Assembly (NCBI GenBank): GCA_038098605.1
Contig: JAZDUA010000767.1
Span: 1 to 64,000, forward strand
DNA length: 64,000 nucleotides
Source: Gryllus longicercus
Lineage: Eukaryota > Arthropoda > Insecta > Orthoptera > Gryllidae
Direction of reading: 5' to 3'
The notes below the pieces were generated by a model. The model did no database searches. It saw only the letters and a program-made list of their open reading frames with translations, and was not told the DNA's origin. Shown here one piece after another: positions 23,834-36,036 of this stretch (its first letter is position 1; each line of letters begins with the position of its first letter). A program made the translations under genes and the position numbers.

Positions 23834-24200
23834 CTTGTTCCTCTTCTTCTTCTTCTTTTTCTTCATTCTTTTCCTTTTCTTCTTCTTCTTCTTCTTCTTC
23901 TTCTTCTTTTTCTTCATTCTCTTCCTTTCTTCTTCTTCTTCTTCTATTTCTTCATTCTCTTCCTTCTTCTTCTTCTTCTTCTTCTTTTTCTTCATTCTCT
24001 TCCTTTTCTTCTTCCACTTCTTTTTCTTCTTCCTCTTCTGTTCTTTTTGTGTTTCGTTTTCTTCTTCGTCGTCTTTCTCTTCTTCTTCCTCTTTATCGTT
24101 TTTGTCTTCTTCCTTTTTTCGTCCTTCCCGTCTCACCTTACTTTGTCTTTTTCTTCATTTTTTTCTTCCCTTTCTTTTCTCTTTTTTCTCTTTTTTTCTC
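23834..24200 (+). repeat. CTT/TTC polypyrimidine tract
   Basis: About 370 bp almost entirely of T and C, mostly TTC triplets with TTTTC and CATTC interruptions. The minus strand is polypurine. Several frames are open in both directions (Phe/Leu-rich or Lys/Glu-rich), which is composition only. Mirror symmetry makes it a candidate for triplex (H-DNA) formation. Confidence 0.9.
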
Positions 24201-24204
24201 CATC

Positions 24205-25850
24205 TTTCTTCAGTTTCATGGTAAATCCTTAAAGCTCATTACAACTCATTGTTTGCTCTGCCATTTCCTTCTATTCATCTCTCGCCAGGGAAACATACTG
24301 TAAACACTAAACAGTAAACACAAAGTGTAAGTAATTAAGGGTACTTCCGTTTTGTTATTGTGATTTCTTCACTGACGTTTGTCTTCATTTTATATTTAAG
24401 CCAATATTTTGGGTTTGTCCCCAACTCCAGATACTAACTCTCAAAGTATGATCTGTTAATTCTTTTTATGTTCTTAATAGATTTTTATTGACACCTTCTC
24501 GACCATTTTATAATGGACATAATGATATACGTCACTAATCACCTATTTGGGGGGACCATTGACAAATCAAAAGATAAATCCTCATAATCGAAGCGCATAA
24601 AAAATACTCCATGTACTACTCCAGTTTGCTTGTACAACACCATCTACATTCTACATTTGTTTTTGCTTCAGTTATTTTTCTTGTCATATACACTGACGCC
24701 ATTAGCAATATATTGCATTATTAGGTCCATTCTATACCCTTCCATAGAAGCACCACAATTTTTCTCCTCGTTGAAGTAGTTTTTATTAGTACTATGTTTA
24801 TTACTACTGAAGCTGTCGACATTGACACGATACTTCAGAATGTCATTAGCGTTCATTGAACTTTGAACACATTGCACATTGCTTAATATCTTCTACTACC
24901 GTTACCATTGTTAGGTCAGAGAAATTAATTATAATTTTATTAATGCAAGGGAGAAAGAGAAAGAAAAGAGAAACAAAAGGGAGAACGAGAAACAAAAAAG
25001 AAAAAAAAAAAGAAATTACCAGTTTCCTAAACATTTGAGTTGACCTTTGGAGTTTTATAACCTAGACAGCTCTGCAACAAGAAACATGTTATTGGGGTCA
25101 TTTTTAATACAATTAGTAGAAGAAACTTTTACAAATTGTAAGTTATCTCAAGTAATTACATTTGAGAGGAAATTTAAAAATGAGACTTTGTTGGGAACTT
25201 ACCGCCTAATACTTCGCCTCTCCTGTTTCCAGGTAGTTGTTTATTACACAACGACGCTGGGTTGGATTGACCTATGACCTTATTAACGCTTGCTGTCTTC
25301 AGAAACAGCAGCTGAATGTCAGCACATATAAAAGTCCAAAAAACTCCACTCAGTTATTATCAGTGTCGACAGTGTTGCTTAATCGTAAAGATTCACTGTC
25401 ATTATTTTTATTGTTCACGCGTGTGTCGCAGCCCAATAGAGTGACACTTTAAGTTTGCTATTTCCATATTTGCGAGCAAGGTAATGACAAATTGTCATGC
25501 ATAGCTTTCACATTTGTTTTAATTACCCTCCTCCTCCTCATTACGTTTATTATTATCCACATTAATGGTTTTCTTTCTCAGTAGAATCTGTGCACTAGGA
25601 ATTTCTCTTTTGGTTGTAGGACCAGATTCAGCTGTTATAAAAAGGGAATTCACCTTACTGCACTTGAGCTTACTGTAAAAGATTTCAAACAGTGTGGCAA
25701 GTCTGAAGTTAAACTGCCTTTAGTTCAATAGTTTGCAATTTAAATATTTGTTCCAAATTATTTTTAAAATGTATCGACAACTTTCTTTCCGATCGAATCA
25801 CTAAAGCCATATATATGGTATTTTTTATAATAATTTAAGAACTTTAAAAC
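24205..25850. other. AT-rich unique sequence
   Basis: Includes a purine-rich patch at about 24945-25015 (GAAA-type). No gene or element recognised. Confidence 0.45.
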
Positions 25851-25851
25851 C

Positions 25852-25881
25852 ACTATTATTATTATTATTATTATTATTGTA

Positions 25882-25926
<45 letters not shown>

Positions 25927-26232
25927 TATTTCTCGAATCGGCCATTATGGGGCCACGCGATATATGCATCCCACGGAGCCTCAGACTTGATTATCGGATT
26001 AGGAGCCCGTTACTTTTTCTGTGGTGGGAAACAAAATGTAATCCTAATTCCATTTCTATACCCCAGGGTGACTAGCCCTGGGGGATGGGATGAAATTATG
26101 ATGATGATATAGACACACACGAACATACAAAGACAACCATGCCCGAAGCGGGACTCGGACCCGCTATTTGGTCTGAGACCGCCACACTGCATTACTGCCT
26201 TACCGATTCCGGCCATCGGATTGTCTATTGTA
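25852..26232 (-). mobile_element. SINE-C copy with TAA tail
   Basis: On the minus strand a tRNA-like head (A-box-like 'aatcggtaaggc'; B box GGGTCCGAGTCC, plus-strand 26151-26162) is followed by 'gggcatggttgtctttg', as at 9150. The body has a CCCCAGGG/CCCTGGGG inverted repeat, and the tail is a long TAA/ATT microsatellite (plus-strand 25852-25927). A second ATT-rich tract lies just beyond the head (26235-26285). The architecture is that of a Pol III-transcribed SINE with a TAA-repeat 3' end, as used by some LINE partners. Confidence 0.78.
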
Positions 26233-26289
26233 ATTATTATTATTGTTTTTATTATTGTTGTTATTATTGTTATTATTACTATCATTATT

Positions 26290-28015
26290 CCCAGAGTAAT
26301 AAAGAATAATTTGATTCTTGTCGACATAAGCGCGAACTCTCAGTACAAAGAACTAAACAGTGCCTCTGGGCCCACTGAGCAGTGAGGACACGGGCTGTTC
26401 GGTTGCCATCTGAACCATCCGCAATACTTCAAGAATAGATGATATGCTTCAAGCATAAATATCTGCTTCAGTGCTGTACATGTAATAAAAACAGTTTTTG
26501 ATTTATTACTGTTTGTAAGAACGTGCTATTCGTGAAACTGAAGGGATACGTTAGCGCTTATTGTTTTAATGAAATTGAATTGTCATGACATATTGAAGAG
26601 GATAAACCATCTTCTGCCGTCGAGTAGAAACTTGTGTTATACACTTGTAATCACAGTTTATATTTTCTCTCTTAACCGTTATTTAATCATCAGTTGCCGT
26701 TACTTGAATACGCTGTACTTGCAATTATAGTATAATAAATTCTAATGATCACCGTTATTTTACCATTCATGAGTTCATATTTTGTGACCTGTGCAATAGG
26801 TTGTTGAAAGAAACATTGTAAGTTCAGTAATTTCAATGGAAGATTTTAAATTAAAAAATAACATTCTAAATGTAATATGTGACATCAATGGCTTAGAGAA
26901 TATTTTGAAAGATAAATGGCGTCGCGTGACTCAACAGAAAATAATGTTTTTCATAAAGGAGTGAATTAGTCCTTTAACAGAATGCATGAATTTCAATTGA
27001 ATATCATTATGAGTGACTAAAAAGATATTGGAAAGCACAAAAAAACTACATGCAAATAACATTCTCCTTATTTGAGTTACTAATTGTATTTCTACTTTTA
27101 TCACTAATTTCGGTGAATTATTTTACATTTAACAAATTAATTTATAATTTAGGAAACTAATTTCTACTTTCCTATGAAAGTGAGTTTTCCCTTATATAAT
27201 ATAATACTTAAAATCATTGCCTTCTTTAGCCCGTTTCTGCGCTAGGGTCTAGGACATCCATATTTTTATAAATTGAATCTAACCGGCAATTTATTAAATA
27301 TTGAGTCTTCTTAAATTTTTTTATAGTATCCACCAATATCCTAAACGAAGTTTTCCTTAATATCAGATATATTTGTAAGAAAATATGGTGTTTGTAAATT
27401 TAAATGTATGTCATATATGTATGTAAATGTATGGTAAGTGTAAGTCATCACCACAGTTCTGTCTGTTTTTTGATGGTGTGCACTTCTTTCCTCTACAGGA
27501 AACTCTTTATATTTTTCCTTGAAATTTTGTACAATATTTTTTTCTAAGGAGCTATATCTCGTAAGTTATATATTATTTTGTTTGTTGTTCACATATGTAG
27601 GTTTGTAGATTTCGCCTTTATTGAGTAGTGCAGCGAAATAATTAGAGTCAACTAATTATATTTTTCATTCTTATAAAAACATTTTCTATATGTTTTCTAT
27701 ATTTATAACTTACAAATATATTTCGATATTTGAGCGCGGTTGAGTATGTAAATATGTAAAGTGTGTGAAGTAAATATTAATGTATAAAGTCGCATATTTT
27801 CACATATTTTAATTGCAATACGAAATACGAATAAATTCAATTCGTTTGCTTAAAAATGACGGAAAGGGTTTTCATAATTAAACTGCGCTCTTCATTACAA
27901 GTTTACTTTTGAAATACTTATGCCTTTAAACATCTGTGGGGACTCTCAGACCCCACCACAGCAATGATACTCGATTGTACCACAGAAAGTAAGGGGTTAT
28001 ATTAAATCAGAACTT
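26290..28015. other. AT-rich sequence, no gene
   Basis: Long AT-rich stretch. A small perfect hairpin GTGGGG/CCCCAC lies near 27936-27956. No element recognised. Confidence 0.45.
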
Positions 28016-28017
28016 GA

Positions 28018-28446
28018 ATGAAAAAGTCTGAAATCCTTCAAATACAGTCGCTTAGATACCGACTTGACAGAAGTGAACAAGAGCGAAAGGCAGGGAAGTA
28101 CACAATATCAAAATTCATGTCACGTTCACTGAAGCCGTCCTCTCAAACTGGTCACTTGGAGTTTCAAGACCACGTTACGTGTGGCATAGACTGTGCACGT
28201 ATTTGCATAGCCTCGATGCAGAGAGGAAGGAATATTGCCAATTGCACAAAGCAACCTGCAGGGCAATATTGGGGACGGCTTTTCCGTCGGATCGAAGCTG
28301 CTGGATTCAAAGACACCGCCTACGGCATAGTGCTTTCTCGGGGATTCTTGCGTCTGTGCTCGAAAGAAAATGAATTCTCTCTCGATTACATCTCTGTTGG
28401 TTCTTCTGCGTTCATGCTACTGCGCTCACGCAGGCGAGGTAGATAG
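28018..28446 (+). other. Longest non-repetitive open frame, 142 codons, unassigned
   Basis: This is the longest ATG-started frame outside repeats. Its conceptual product is basic, of mixed composition, ends in RSRRRGR and contains a few cysteines. I recognise no domain, signal peptide or membrane segment. A second frame (28179-28373) is open in the same DNA, so openness may be a matter of mild GC content. No splice or promoter evidence supports a gene. It is listed only because nothing repetitive explains it. Confidence 0.12.
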
Positions 28447-28449
28447 TCG

Positions 28450-31215
28450 CTGAATTTGTTTTTCAGAATCCCATCAATGCTTTTGTAGAGCTGAAGTATG
28501 ATTTAGAAATACTTGAAACACATAAGTTACGAGATAAAATAACTTCGTAGGACATGAGAGGTACGAGGAAACGTTTGAAAAATAGTTCATTTTGAGAAGA
28601 GTTCATTAGGGATTGGGAATATAATGAAGTAAAATAGCTTACTAAAAGTAATATTGCAAGGTACGTGAGAAAACATCAAATTGAAATGCGGAATTGATAC
28701 GTTAACATTTTGTGTTCTCTGTTAACCATGCACTTCCACAAGAAAAAATTATCTTTCTGTCTAAGCGGTTCTAACGATCATTGTATCAAACAGCAAACAA
28801 CATTAATCATTCATTTCAAAGAGTGGTTCACTAAAAAAATAGTGCTGATGTATTCTTCAGCCATCAAAGAATACTGTGAATGTATTGTTTCAATGGCAGA
28901 TTTTAATGACATTTCTGCCTGGAAGCCAACCCCGACACAGTTTTTGCATTCATAATCACGAGAGCATCGGAATATATCTATTCACCAAAAAAAGCAACAA
29001 ATTAGTTTAAAATGGTAATGGATAAAACGCTTGACTCGTTTTCTGCTCATTTGAGTCCGAGAGCATTCTATTGATTTTCAATTACGAAGTTCTCTTCGGA
29101 AGTTCATCCAAAAGCCATTCAAACCGGCAGTGTACAATGCAACGTATTCCGGACGCCAGGAGCAGGACTAACATTTCTAATAGAGAAAGAAAATATAACG
29201 GCACAGCCTCAGCTTCCAGTCGCTCCACGCGGAGAATTAAATGTTCACGACTCGCGAGAGCGATGCTCCTCTGTTTTCTGCAGCGCAGCCACACGTCCGC
29301 GCCTCGCAACAAAAACAGATGCACTGCAACGAAGGGAAAGAAGCCACGACACAACTGAAGTGGCGGCACTCAGCGAGTTGGGGATTACCTCTGCGTCACA
29401 TAGAGATGCAAGTAGAACACAGAATAAACTGCAAAATGATTTTACGTTTAATTACACTTTGCCATATTAAAGTAACGAGGTATCAATACGGAACGGTGCA
29501 ATTTGAAATGAGTAGAAATATAATTTCATAATATTGAAATATATTGGTTATTTTATAGTCTTTAAATATTTTGAATTCCTCTCATTTTAATGATTTACGT
29601 TTTATTGGAATATTTATAGAGTAGATAGGTTTTCAACGGAGAGTTTAATCGTCACTGTAGGAAAAATACTAAGAAGTTGGATTTTCAATAGTTATTTTTG
29701 CAAGTTAAAACCCTAACCTCAGATAATCGTGAAAAATATGATTTAAAAAGGTATAGGAATGAATATTCCACTGGTTTATACTGCAAAATTTGTGGTTTGA
29801 TGCGGTGAATTTGAAGTTTATATTAATCTGTATATGGACATGGTCAACCGTACTGAGAGATTATTTTGTCAAATCATTCTAGTGATGTATTATTGTCGAC
29901 TGCATAACATTTAAAACGTTGCCATTAATATATTTAGATGTGGTTTTCATGATAGGAAGTCTGGAGACTAAGATCTCTTAATCTTTTTCACCGTAATTGT
30001 TAATAAATAAACTTTTTCATTCTGAGGAAACAGCAAAACAAATTGTAATTTGGGCAGGTACCTTTTTTGCGAAAGATAAATATACGCAATGTAAAATTGT
30101 AACTTTTTACTTTCATAAAAATAATCACAAATATATACAAAATTCAGAATGTAGCATATATTATATCAGCAGATACTTCCTTTGCGTCTTATGCATTTAA
30201 TAAGCTTTTGACACAATTATGTTTGTAGCAATTATTTATTTATAGCATAATGTTTATTTAAAATGATGTATCATTTTGATTCTTTGACTACATGATTTCT
30301 TTAATAGAAATGTAGATAATATATTTTTAATTCAAGTATAAGAATGGGAATTTTCAATATTACTGTTCTGAGGTATGATGAGACTAGCCTTATATTAATA
30401 TCATTAATTCAAACTCACGGCGTATTATTCTACACATCAATTCACTCCAAAGGAATTAACATATGGAGTTATTTCTCGGTGCCAATATAATCTATTTAAT
30501 TTCTGAATCATGATTTTTAGTTTCCTGTCGAGTAGTTACAGTTTCCTCATTTGTTGCACAAATTTCATTTTACTTAACGTATTTTATACATGTTAGATTT
30601 ATTTTTCTTATCTTATCTTATACACAATATTATTTATTAAATTTTTGAAATATTTTTACTTTCTTAGCTCGTAATCGTCCCAGCTTCAAAATAAACCTAC
30701 ATTAACTATAGTTACAGGGTGACTTACATTGTTCGTCCAAATGAGTTAAGACTAACAAGATGCACTTTTGCTGAGGATATTTGAAGACATATTGGAAGAT
30801 TTATTTCGCCCAATTTTCCTACTACCTTCCCACTGTGCGCGGGGACTGGAGAGTCAGCCCGGCGGCTGTTGCGACTGAAGTTGCCAGGGAGGCGGCGGGC
30901 GCAGGGGCGGGTTTCAGAACTCGAGCGGGGCGGGGCGGGGCGGGGACACAATGGTCGACGCGTCACCTGCGTGCGACGTGCCTCGGGGGCGGGGCCCGAT
31001 GGCGGGGGCGGGGGCGGTGGAATTGGAGAGAGAAGAAGAAAAGCGGAGCGGTGTGAACAACGTGAAGTCGAGGAATGACAAGATAATGCGAGGAAGGTAC
31101 ATTACGTGGCGGCGGGAAAGCAATGGCCCTAGTGGCAAATATAGGTATTGTGGTGAGTTATCGTTGGCATTTCTAATGAAATAATTATATGCGTCGTCAT
31201 TGCCAACAATATTAT
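28450..31215. other. AT-rich sequence with two GC islets
   Basis: GC-rich patches lie at 29130-29390 and 30830-31060 (the latter with GGGGC repeats). Open frames in both are multi-phase. 29400-30780 is very AT-rich, with nothing recognised. Confidence 0.4.
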
Positions 31216-31226
31216 TTATTAAAAAA

Positions 31227-31262
31227 GCAGCTTTCGATGGCTTAGCCATCATCATCAGTTTT
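31227..31262 (-). ncRNA. Hammerhead-ribozyme-like motif with intact core strands
   Basis: On the minus strand the order is CTGATGA (31258-31252), one T, GATGGC, loop TAA, GCCATC, GAAA (31235-31232), then AGC/GCT around a single base. This matches the hammerhead order: CUGANGA core, 6-bp stem II, GAAA core and a very short stem III with A15.1-U16.1. Stem I could form four A-U pairs (AAAA with TTTT). Very short stem III is typical of the hammerheads in Penelope-like elements. No flanking open frame of such an element was found, so it would be a remnant. Confidence 0.45.
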
Positions 31263-31299
31263 CTAGTACAAGAAGAAAAAAAACATTAAAACGTGAATA

Positions 31300-31555
31300 T
31301 TTTTTGATTTGACAACAAAATTATAATTAAAGTTACTAATAATTTACACTAGTGGCAAAGCCAACCAGCGATTTGGACGAAATTCTCGACCACAGTTTGT
31401 TGTAGGAACAGAAAAATCATGGATCACCCTCAATTCCACTTGGATCGGGTGGGGATCCAAGCCCGGTTTCACCAGTGAAGCAGTCTGATTAGTTCATCCC
31501 GAACCGCTTCTCTGGAGTGATAATCAGTAAACTTCGAAATAGGACGAGAAAGGAC
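31300..31555. other. Possible old SINE fragment
   Basis: The minus strand contains 'gggcttggatccccacc', which is B-box-like, followed by 'gatccaagtgga'. No second copy occurs in the window and no tail is clear. Confidence 0.25.
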
Positions 31556-31559
31556 GATA

Positions 31560-32000
31560 CCGATATCGTACCAAAAATTCTTAGATTGAAAAGGCCGCAG
31601 TTGTAATTAATGGGATTTGGATCAAAGTGAATTCACCGACGGACTTAGAATCAATTTGGTTGGAATTGACATGGAATCGGCAATATTGAAATCAGTGGGT
31701 TTGCAATAAGCGGCATTGTAATCGCGTGAATAAAAATAGTATTGGAAACGACATTGCTGGAATAGGAGGGAATAAAAACGGTAGGATACAAACCGGAAGG
31801 TTTGCAATTGGTCGATTTGAAATGCAAGGTACTAGAATGGGCGACGTTCGATTTGGTCAATTGAAATCGGCGTTTTGGGAATCCGTGGGATTGGAATCGT
31901 CAGCGTTGGAAAGGCGGAGTTGAAAACGGCTGAGATAGAAAGGACGTGATCGGAATCTGCAGAGATGCAACGGGTAAGCCTGCGTTTGAAGCAAGTGTAC
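31560..32000 (+). repeat. Strongly decayed ~15-bp minisatellite
   Basis: Lining the sequence up every 14-16 bases gives recurring words of the form ggYgg-ttt-ggAATc, for example 'agcggcattgtaatc', 'ggaaggtttgcaatt', 'ggtcgatttgaaatg' and 'ggcgttttgggaatc'. Units differ at many positions, so this is an old array. It leads into the GGAGGTGG repeat that follows. Confidence 0.65.
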
Positions 32001-32096
32001 CGAAGGTTGCAAAACTCGGCGGCACGTAGACGGGAGCGGGAGAGGCGACGGGGGACTGTGTTCGTATGAGAGAGGGCAGGAAGAGGTCGCTGGTGA

Positions 32097-32535
32097 TTGC
32101 GATGGCTGCAGCCGTGGCGTCGGTGGTGGAAGGGGCGGGGGAGAGGGGAGAGGCGGAGATGGAGGTGGATGGGCGATGGAGGTGGAAGCGGTGATGGAGG
32201 TGGAGGCGAAGCCAGAAGTGGAAGCGGAGGAAAGGTGGATGCTGGGGTGGGGGCGGAATCGGAGGTGAAAGTGGAAGCGAAGATGGAGGTGCAAGTGGAG
32301 GTAGAGGCGGAGGTGGAAGGGCGATGGAGGTGGAGCAGGTGATGGAGGGGGAGGCAAAGCAAGAGGTGCAACCGAAGGTGGGGGTGTAATCGGGGGTAAA
32401 ATGGAAGCGGAGATGAAGATGCAAGTGAAGGTGGTGGCGGAGGTAAAGGCGGAGAAGGAAGCGGAGGTGAAGGCTGAGGTGGAGGTGGAGGCGAAGGTGG
32501 ATGTGGAGATGGGAGTGCAGGAGTTGGTGAGCAGA
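32097..32535 (+). repeat. GGAGGTGGAAGCG-type purine-rich repeat
   Basis: Irregular tandem repeats of GGAGGTGGARGCG with strong purine bias on the plus strand. The long minus-strand frames (up to 381 codons, Pro/Ser/Leu-rich) are open because the repeat holds no stop in several phases. Confidence 0.85.
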
Positions 32536-32539
32536 GCCT

Positions 32540-33529
32540 GGGATGGTGGCGGAGACGACGGCGCTCGCAATTATAATGAAAGAAGCAGGGGAGTACGGAG
32601 ATGGAGAGGTGTCCGCAGTGGGTGCGGGCAGCGGGGCCGGTGACAGTGGGGCGACGGGAGGCGCGCAGCGGGGGCGGCGACGCGTCCCAGTGGCCAGAAG
32701 GTCGCGGCGCCCCTTTCACGCCCTGGAGTATCTCCGCTCGCGGTACTTTCGCCGCGCCGCAGCTTGGCATTTCGCCGACCGCGGACGCGGCAAGCCTCGG
32801 TTGTAGCAAGCATCGGCACGGCGCGGCGATGCGCTCACACGGCAACGGGAGCGTTGCGGGGAGAAGCAGGGCAGACCGGAATGCGATTTTGTTGTTTAGG
32901 ACAAACGGCTGAAGTAAAAGAACAACTGAAACAGTGTGGAATACGCTGTATAATTGGCGGTGATTGAAGATGTTCATGTTAAGAGGATGAAATTAAATTA
33001 GCTTTTCAAAACAATTGGTCGTTTGATAGGCGCAATTTGAATCGCTTCGCTTGCACATTTTCAAGTCTAGGACCTGAGCATGATTTTTCGCAAATGTTAT
33101 TAACGTAAAACATCTCTCAGTTCATCCAACGCAAAATTTCCGATCCATTTTACATCAAAATGCGTATTGTGTTACCTTACTTCCCTCACAAGTCTAGGAT
33201 TAAAGTTTATTCTTTTTAATCCAATAGCGTATTCTATACATGTTTCATTAACCATACGTTCATAAGTTTTCAAAAAAAGAAGAAAACAAAACAAAAAAGT
33301 TCTGATAACAGTGGGATAGATCTGATTGTGGAAGGAAGCGGTGTAGAGTGGAGCTGGTCGAGGCGGCCAGAGGAGGAGCGAGGAAGAACGGAGCGGGAAG
33401 GAGCGGGGGGAAGAGCGGGATGGGGTGAGTGGGGAAGAGAGGCGAAGAGAGCAGCATGAGGGTGCCAATGAGGCCGGTGACCGAATGAGACGGCGATGAA
33501 GTCGGAAGTTTCCGCTGCTGGTGTCATGA
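32540..33529. other. GC islet then AT-rich DNA, no gene
   Basis: 32590-32880 is GC/CpG-rich and open in several frames on both strands. 32980-33300 is AT-rich. 33350-33470 is G-rich (GGAGCGRGG words). Confidence 0.4.
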
Positions 33530-33606
33530 GAATGATCTTGGCTTTCTGGGTGACGCCGCGTCGAGGGCTGTGTGCAACACGGACACCCGGACAGCCAAGA
33601 TCATTC
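33530..33606 (-). mobile_element. Palindromic relative of the 47-bp satellite unit
   Basis: GAATGATCTTGGCT.. at 33530-33552 is an inverted copy of 33584-33606 (21 of 23 bases pair). Read on the minus strand, the left arm and centre (33573 to 33530) match about 40 bases of the 47-bp unit, including CGACGCGGCGTCACCC and AGCCAAGATCA. The right arm independently carries CACCCGGACAGCCAAGATCA on the plus strand. So two inverted, overlapping partial copies of the same end sequence face each other. Confidence 0.78.
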
Positions 33607-33609
33607 ACA

Positions 33610-35510
33610 CGAGACGGCGATGTTCCCCAGCTACTCTCGGCAATTGACCTCGGGGTTACTCTGCATAAGTATTCGGTCTTTTAGCTTGACATTTCTGCCC
33701 CTGTGTAGATGGTAGAGTAGCATGCAACATTTTCACAGTTTGAGTACATGGAAAATAAACTGACGGACAAAATTAAGGAATATAAATGAAAATAACAAAA
33801 TGTAGAATAAGAATGAAAGTAATATCAAGGTTATCTGTAATCAATATTGTATTATTTATCAACTGAATGAAACATAACAGTAATAATAAAGAAAATGAGA
33901 AAGAAGGTTTTTAAAGGTCATTGGAGACACTATGTTGCAACTCTTCAATAGACTTTTGATGAATCAAGTTAGTTGAAATTCCTATTTTAATTAGAAAATT
34001 TCTAAAACTTCCTGGTAATATTTTAATTCTTACAATGAATATTTCGCAAAATTATTCATTTCCTGTTTAATTTACTACAACATTTCAGGAAATTAAAAAC
34101 ATTTTAATAACGTAAATTCATGGGAAGATTCTATAAGTTTAATAATTGATTTACTAAGTTTGCAAATTATTTGAAAAGTAAAGTAGAGATTGTAGTTACT
34201 TTATGTGTATAGTGTATAGTTAACATTATTGGCGTTTTTGGCAGTGTATAATTTATTAATACTCATGTAAAATTGTGCATTTAAAATGTGATTTTAATGC
34301 GATACATATTGCAGATGCTTTCTCAAATGAACAAGTTTACTTCTGTTTGTATTAAATGCAGATAAACAGATTATTTAAACTTGCATACAAACAGGATTAT
34401 ATCCGAAGCGAATCTATCTTTTTATAATAAAGGAATGGCTGCAGAGGGTTGTATTCACTTTCATTTTTGTGCCAAACATCGTGTGAGGTTCAAACATCGT
34501 GTTCGATGGACGATTTCTTATTTTCTCCTGATCCCGAAGGTCAAGAATGAGACAGGAGATACAAAATATGAGGCACACAGCCTTAGCGGACTTTCTAGCC
34601 TTCTAGCGTCAGATGCATCAATGTTTCTCTTCGCTCGCCAAACGTGACTTTTCACAGCTGTAAATTTGATGGAGAAAGGCCTGGGAGATGGAATCAAAAA
34701 ACTTGTCTAATAAGACTTGGATGTGTTTTTAATAGTTTGTTTAAGATTGTAACAACATGAAGTCAACTGTTCATACATTTATTCACACTTATGTTTTGAT
34801 GTATCGTGACACTGGCACAATTCGAAAAATACCAATATTGAAATATGGTATCTAAATTGTTACATTACGTATGTGTTATTTTATATATCTACATTATTAC
34901 GAACTCATGTGAAACTTACTAGTTAACTTCTTCATCCATCGATTATGAAGCGAGTAATATCAGTATTTTAGCACCAGAAAAACATTTAAACATATTTCTA
35001 TAGAAGTAGTCTTTTAAGACTTTCACAGTATATCGGGCCTCTAGAAATTGCGCAATTGTTTTCTATCAGTCTCTGCCCTTAATGAATATATTAGCAACAC
35101 TTGTTTTCATAAATAAAACATTAACCGTTTCATTGTAGAACAAAAAATATCAAATATAAATATTTTTAAATTCAAGTTTTAAATATGTTATGGAAGTTAT
35201 TGTTAAAGAAATTACAAAGTGTTTTTCTCATTTTATGTCATTGCAACTTAAAGAATTTTGTAGTTCCACGCATAAAGAAGGTCGTTCGTAGACGAAAAAA
35301 AAAGCATTTTGCCTGCACTAACCTTAAATTACGTGACACCAATTTTATTTGTAGCAACAAACACCATTTCATTCTTAATAGCAGCTCACACTGCGTCTCA
35401 GTTTCAGAGAACAGCAATTTGTAGCCTATAATTTGGAAAAGGGTTTGACTTCTGGGAAGAGATGCGTAGTGAGACGAGATCGACCTCCGTCGCTGCAGTT
35501 TTACGAATAG
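33610..35510. other. AT-rich sequence, no gene
   Basis: Very AT-rich; the open frame at 34381-34647 has no recognised domain. Confidence 0.45.
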
Positions 35511-35514
35511 CGGC

Positions 35515-36036
35515 CTCCGCACCGCAGCCTTGGCTGACCCTTCAGGCGCTGCCACCACAACCGCCGCCACCACCGTCACTGCTTCAGTTCGCCGCCCCCC
35601 TCTGCACCCGCTAAGGCCCCGCACCCGCCGTCCCAGCCACCCCGTGACCACACACACCGTCCGCGCTCACTCCTTCCTCGCACACGCCGTCCCCGGTCCC
35701 TACGACCCCATTCCCTCCGTCCCCGCCCTCATCGTCCCCACAAACGCCGTCCCTGCGCCCGCCGTCCTCGCCCACGCCAGGCCCATTCTTTCAACAACCT
35801 CAAAGTCTCATCCTCCCCGCACCCACCCACGTCGACCCCGCTCCGTCCCCGTTCCCGTCTACTTCGTCCCCGCCAACACCGTCGCAACCCCGTCCGTTCC
35901 TGCCCACTCCCTCCCCGCACACCGCCGTCCTCGCCCATGACAGCCCGCTCGCTCCATCCTCGACCACACAGTCCCCCGCCCACGTCGTCCAACCTCACGT
36001 TATCTTCGCCCTCACCTTACCCGTCTACGACGCCCC
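35515..36036 (+). repeat. C-rich degenerate region (CGTCCCCGCCC words)
   Basis: Irregular pyrimidine-rich DNA with scattered CCGTCCCCGCC words, leading into the perfect 14-bp array that follows. It looks like an older, decayed part of the same minisatellite locus. Confidence 0.6.

Noticed and set aside
23748..24232. Phe/Leu-rich 'membrane protein' frames
   Set aside because: Direct translation of a CTT tract.
27936..27956. GTGGGG/CCCCAC hairpin
   Set aside because: Too short and isolated to interpret.
31832..32977. 381-codon minus-strand frame and two overlapping frames
   Set aside because: Covers the GGAGGTGG repeat and a CpG islet; three phases are open and there is no domain.
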